The notes under the pieces were generated by a model that saw nothing but the letters and a program-made list of their open reading frames with translations, was not told the origin of the DNA and ran no database searches. Shown piece after piece: positions 13,938 to 15,072 of a stretch of DNA of 15,072 nt. The DNA comes from DAOUET01 sp034430155. GTDB taxonomy: Bacteria; Chloroflexota; Anaerolineae; Anaerolineales; UBA4823. How positions within the stretch are numbered: position 1 is the first letter of the stretch; each line of letters starts with the position of its first letter. The DNA lies in NCBI GenBank assembly GCA_034430155.1, contig DAOUET010000129.1:1-15072 (forward strand). Direction: 5' to 3'. A program made the translations under genes and the position numbers.

Positions 13938-15072
13938 ATGGCGCTGGATTTAACTGAGATTAGAGCACAGTTCCCTGCTTTAAACCGCGAAGATATTTTC
14001 TTCGATAACCCCGGTGGCACTCAAATCACCCAAAAAGCGATTGACCGGATGGAAGGTTATTTGATCGATAGCAATGCAAACCAGGGAGGCGCCTTTGCAA
14101 CCAGCCGTAGATCTGATGCGGTCCTGAAAGAGAGCCGGAGAGCCGTGGCTGATTTCTTGAACGCTTCCTGCCAGGATGAGATCATCTTTGGTGCGAATAT
14201 GACTACCCTGACCTTCAGTATCAGTCGCGCTCTAAGCCGTACCTTCAAACCTGGCGATGAAATCGTTGTAACCAGACTGGATCATGACGCCAATATAACC
14301 CCGTGGGTGATGCTGGCTGAAGAAAGAGGTTGCCGGATTCACTGGGTAGATTTTCATCCGGAAGATGGCACCCTTGACCTTGAGGATTTTCAATCTGCCT
14401 TAAGCCGCAAGACTTGCCTGGTGGCAGTGGGATACGCTTCAAACGCTCTAGGCACCATAAACCCGGTGAAAAAAATCGTCCAGATGGGACATGAGGCGGG
14501 CGCACTGGTTTATATTGATGCCGTGCAATACGCACCCCATGGTCCCATTGACGTGCAGTCATTGGGTTGTGATTTTCTGGTCTGTTCGGGGTACAAATTT
14601 TTCGGTCCGCACATGGGCGTGCTGTATGGGAAATATGACCTGCTCGACCGGCTCACCGCCTATAAGGTACGACCTGCCCCCTCAGACCCGCCGGGTAAGT
14701 TTGAGACGGGTACGGGTAACTTCGAGGGCATGGCGGGAGCTCTCGGGGCGCTGGAGTATATCGAATGGGTGGGCGAGACTTACGGAGATGAACATGCCGA
14801 GCGCTATTCAAGCGAGTACACTGGGCGGCGCTTGCACTTCAAGCAAGGCATGGCTGCCATCCGCAGCTACGAGTTCGAGCTCAGCCGGGCGCTGCTGGAC
14901 ATCCTGGCGGAGACACCGGGCGTGACCGTTTACGGCCTCACCGATACCCGCCGGTTGGAGGAGCGCGTGCCCACCTGTGCCTTTACCCTGAAAGGCAAAT
15001 CTCCCCGCCAGGTGGCCGAGCAGCTGGACGAAGCCAATATCTACGTGTGGGATGGGAATTACTACGCCCTGG
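13938..15072 (+). CDS. Cysteine-desulfurase-like PLP enzyme lacking the catalytic Cys (3' end outside window)
   Basis: Class V aminotransferase-fold protein; 378 residues are visible of a probable 400-420. The start has GGAG 7 nt upstream. PLP-site features are N-terminal FFDNPGGTQ (21-29), DHDAN with the cofactor-stacking His, DAVQYAPHG with Asp194, and SGYKFFGPHMG with Schiff-base Lys220. Near the end, DGNYYAL (372-378) aligns with the SGHHCAQ segment of SufS-type desulfurases, placing Tyr376 where the sulfur-carrying Cys belongs. This is the pattern of the VC1184-type subfamily, whose reaction is unknown to me; sulfur transfer to Mo cofactor via this protein is therefore unlikely despite mobA next door. 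GC rises from about 50% to about 62% after base 14640, inside the gene. Confidence 0.85.
   Translation, partial: MALDLTEIRAQFPALNREDIFFDNPGGTQITQKAIDRMEGYLIDSNANQGGAFATSRRSDAVLKESRRAVADFLNASCQDEIIFGANMTTLTFSISRALSRTFKPGDEIVVTRLDHDANITPWVMLAEERGCRIHWVDFHPEDGTLDLEDFQSALSRKTCLVAVGYASNALGTINPVKKIVQMGHEAGALVYIDAVQYAPHGPIDVQSLGCDFLVCSGYKFFGPHMGVLYGKYDLLDRLTAYKVRPAPSDPPGKFETGTGNFEGMAGALGALEYIEWVGETYGDEHAERYSSEYTGRRLHFKQGMAAIRSYEFELSRALLDILAETPGVTVYGLTDTRRLEERVPTCAFTLKGKSPRQVAEQLDEANIYVWDGNYYAL

Noticed and set aside
1..15072. tRNA, rRNA, CRISPR array or intact transposase
   Set aside because: No cloverleaf, rRNA signature, regularly spaced direct repeats or transposase-like protein was seen on either strand.

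Overview
The window is a stretch of ordinary bacterial chromosome, roughly 50% GC by eye, with twelve protein-coding loci (two cut by the window ends, one broken). The best guess is a Chloroflexota (Anaerolineae-like) bacterium. The reasons are the mix of a lipoprotein-type transpeptidase, an extracytoplasmic-VWA/cytoplasmic-FHA membrane protein with a membrane-anchored PP2C phosphatase, an AmmeMemoRadiSam radical SAM enzyme, and start sites with no Shine-Dalgarno sequence lying 6-7 nt behind a -10 box (leaderless style). This placement is inference from gene content. No rRNA, tRNA or CRISPR array was seen.

Layout. 1-2222 (minus): maf followed by a penicillin-binding transpeptidase that overlaps it by ATGA; the transpeptidase runs off the left edge. 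2223-2587: a gene-free stretch with a cluster of small hairpins, a 96-bp two-level palindrome that looks like a MITE or other mobile palindromic element, and the hairpin plus strong ribosome binding site of the next gene. 2588-5716 (plus): xpt and guaA, both feeding GMP, then a multi-pass membrane protein and a terminator-like hairpin. 5912-9039 (plus): a signalling pair, VWA-TM-FHA protein and PP2C phosphatase, overlapping by GTGA. 9093-11390 (minus, convergent): a 765-residue membrane protein whose N-terminus looks like a PP2C domain stripped of its metal ligands and whose C-terminus looks like a beta-propeller sensor. 11497-12023: a frameshifted, truncated remnant of a FemAB/CelD-like acetyltransferase. 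12099-13214 (minus): amrS. 13286-15072 (plus): mobA and a PLP enzyme of the cysteine-desulfurase fold that has Tyr where the catalytic Cys should be; it runs off the right edge.

How the genes work together. xpt makes XMP from xanthine and guaA aminates XMP to GMP, so the pair is a compact xanthine-to-GMP salvage route. maf plus the transpeptidase link nucleotide house-cleaning/septum control to wall cross-linking. The most distinctive part is 5912-11390: an outside-facing binding domain joined to an inside-facing phosphopeptide reader, a PP2C eraser and a pseudo-PP2C with an outside-facing sensor, with no kinase in view. That is the best candidate here for an uncharacterised Ser/Thr phospho-signalling module.
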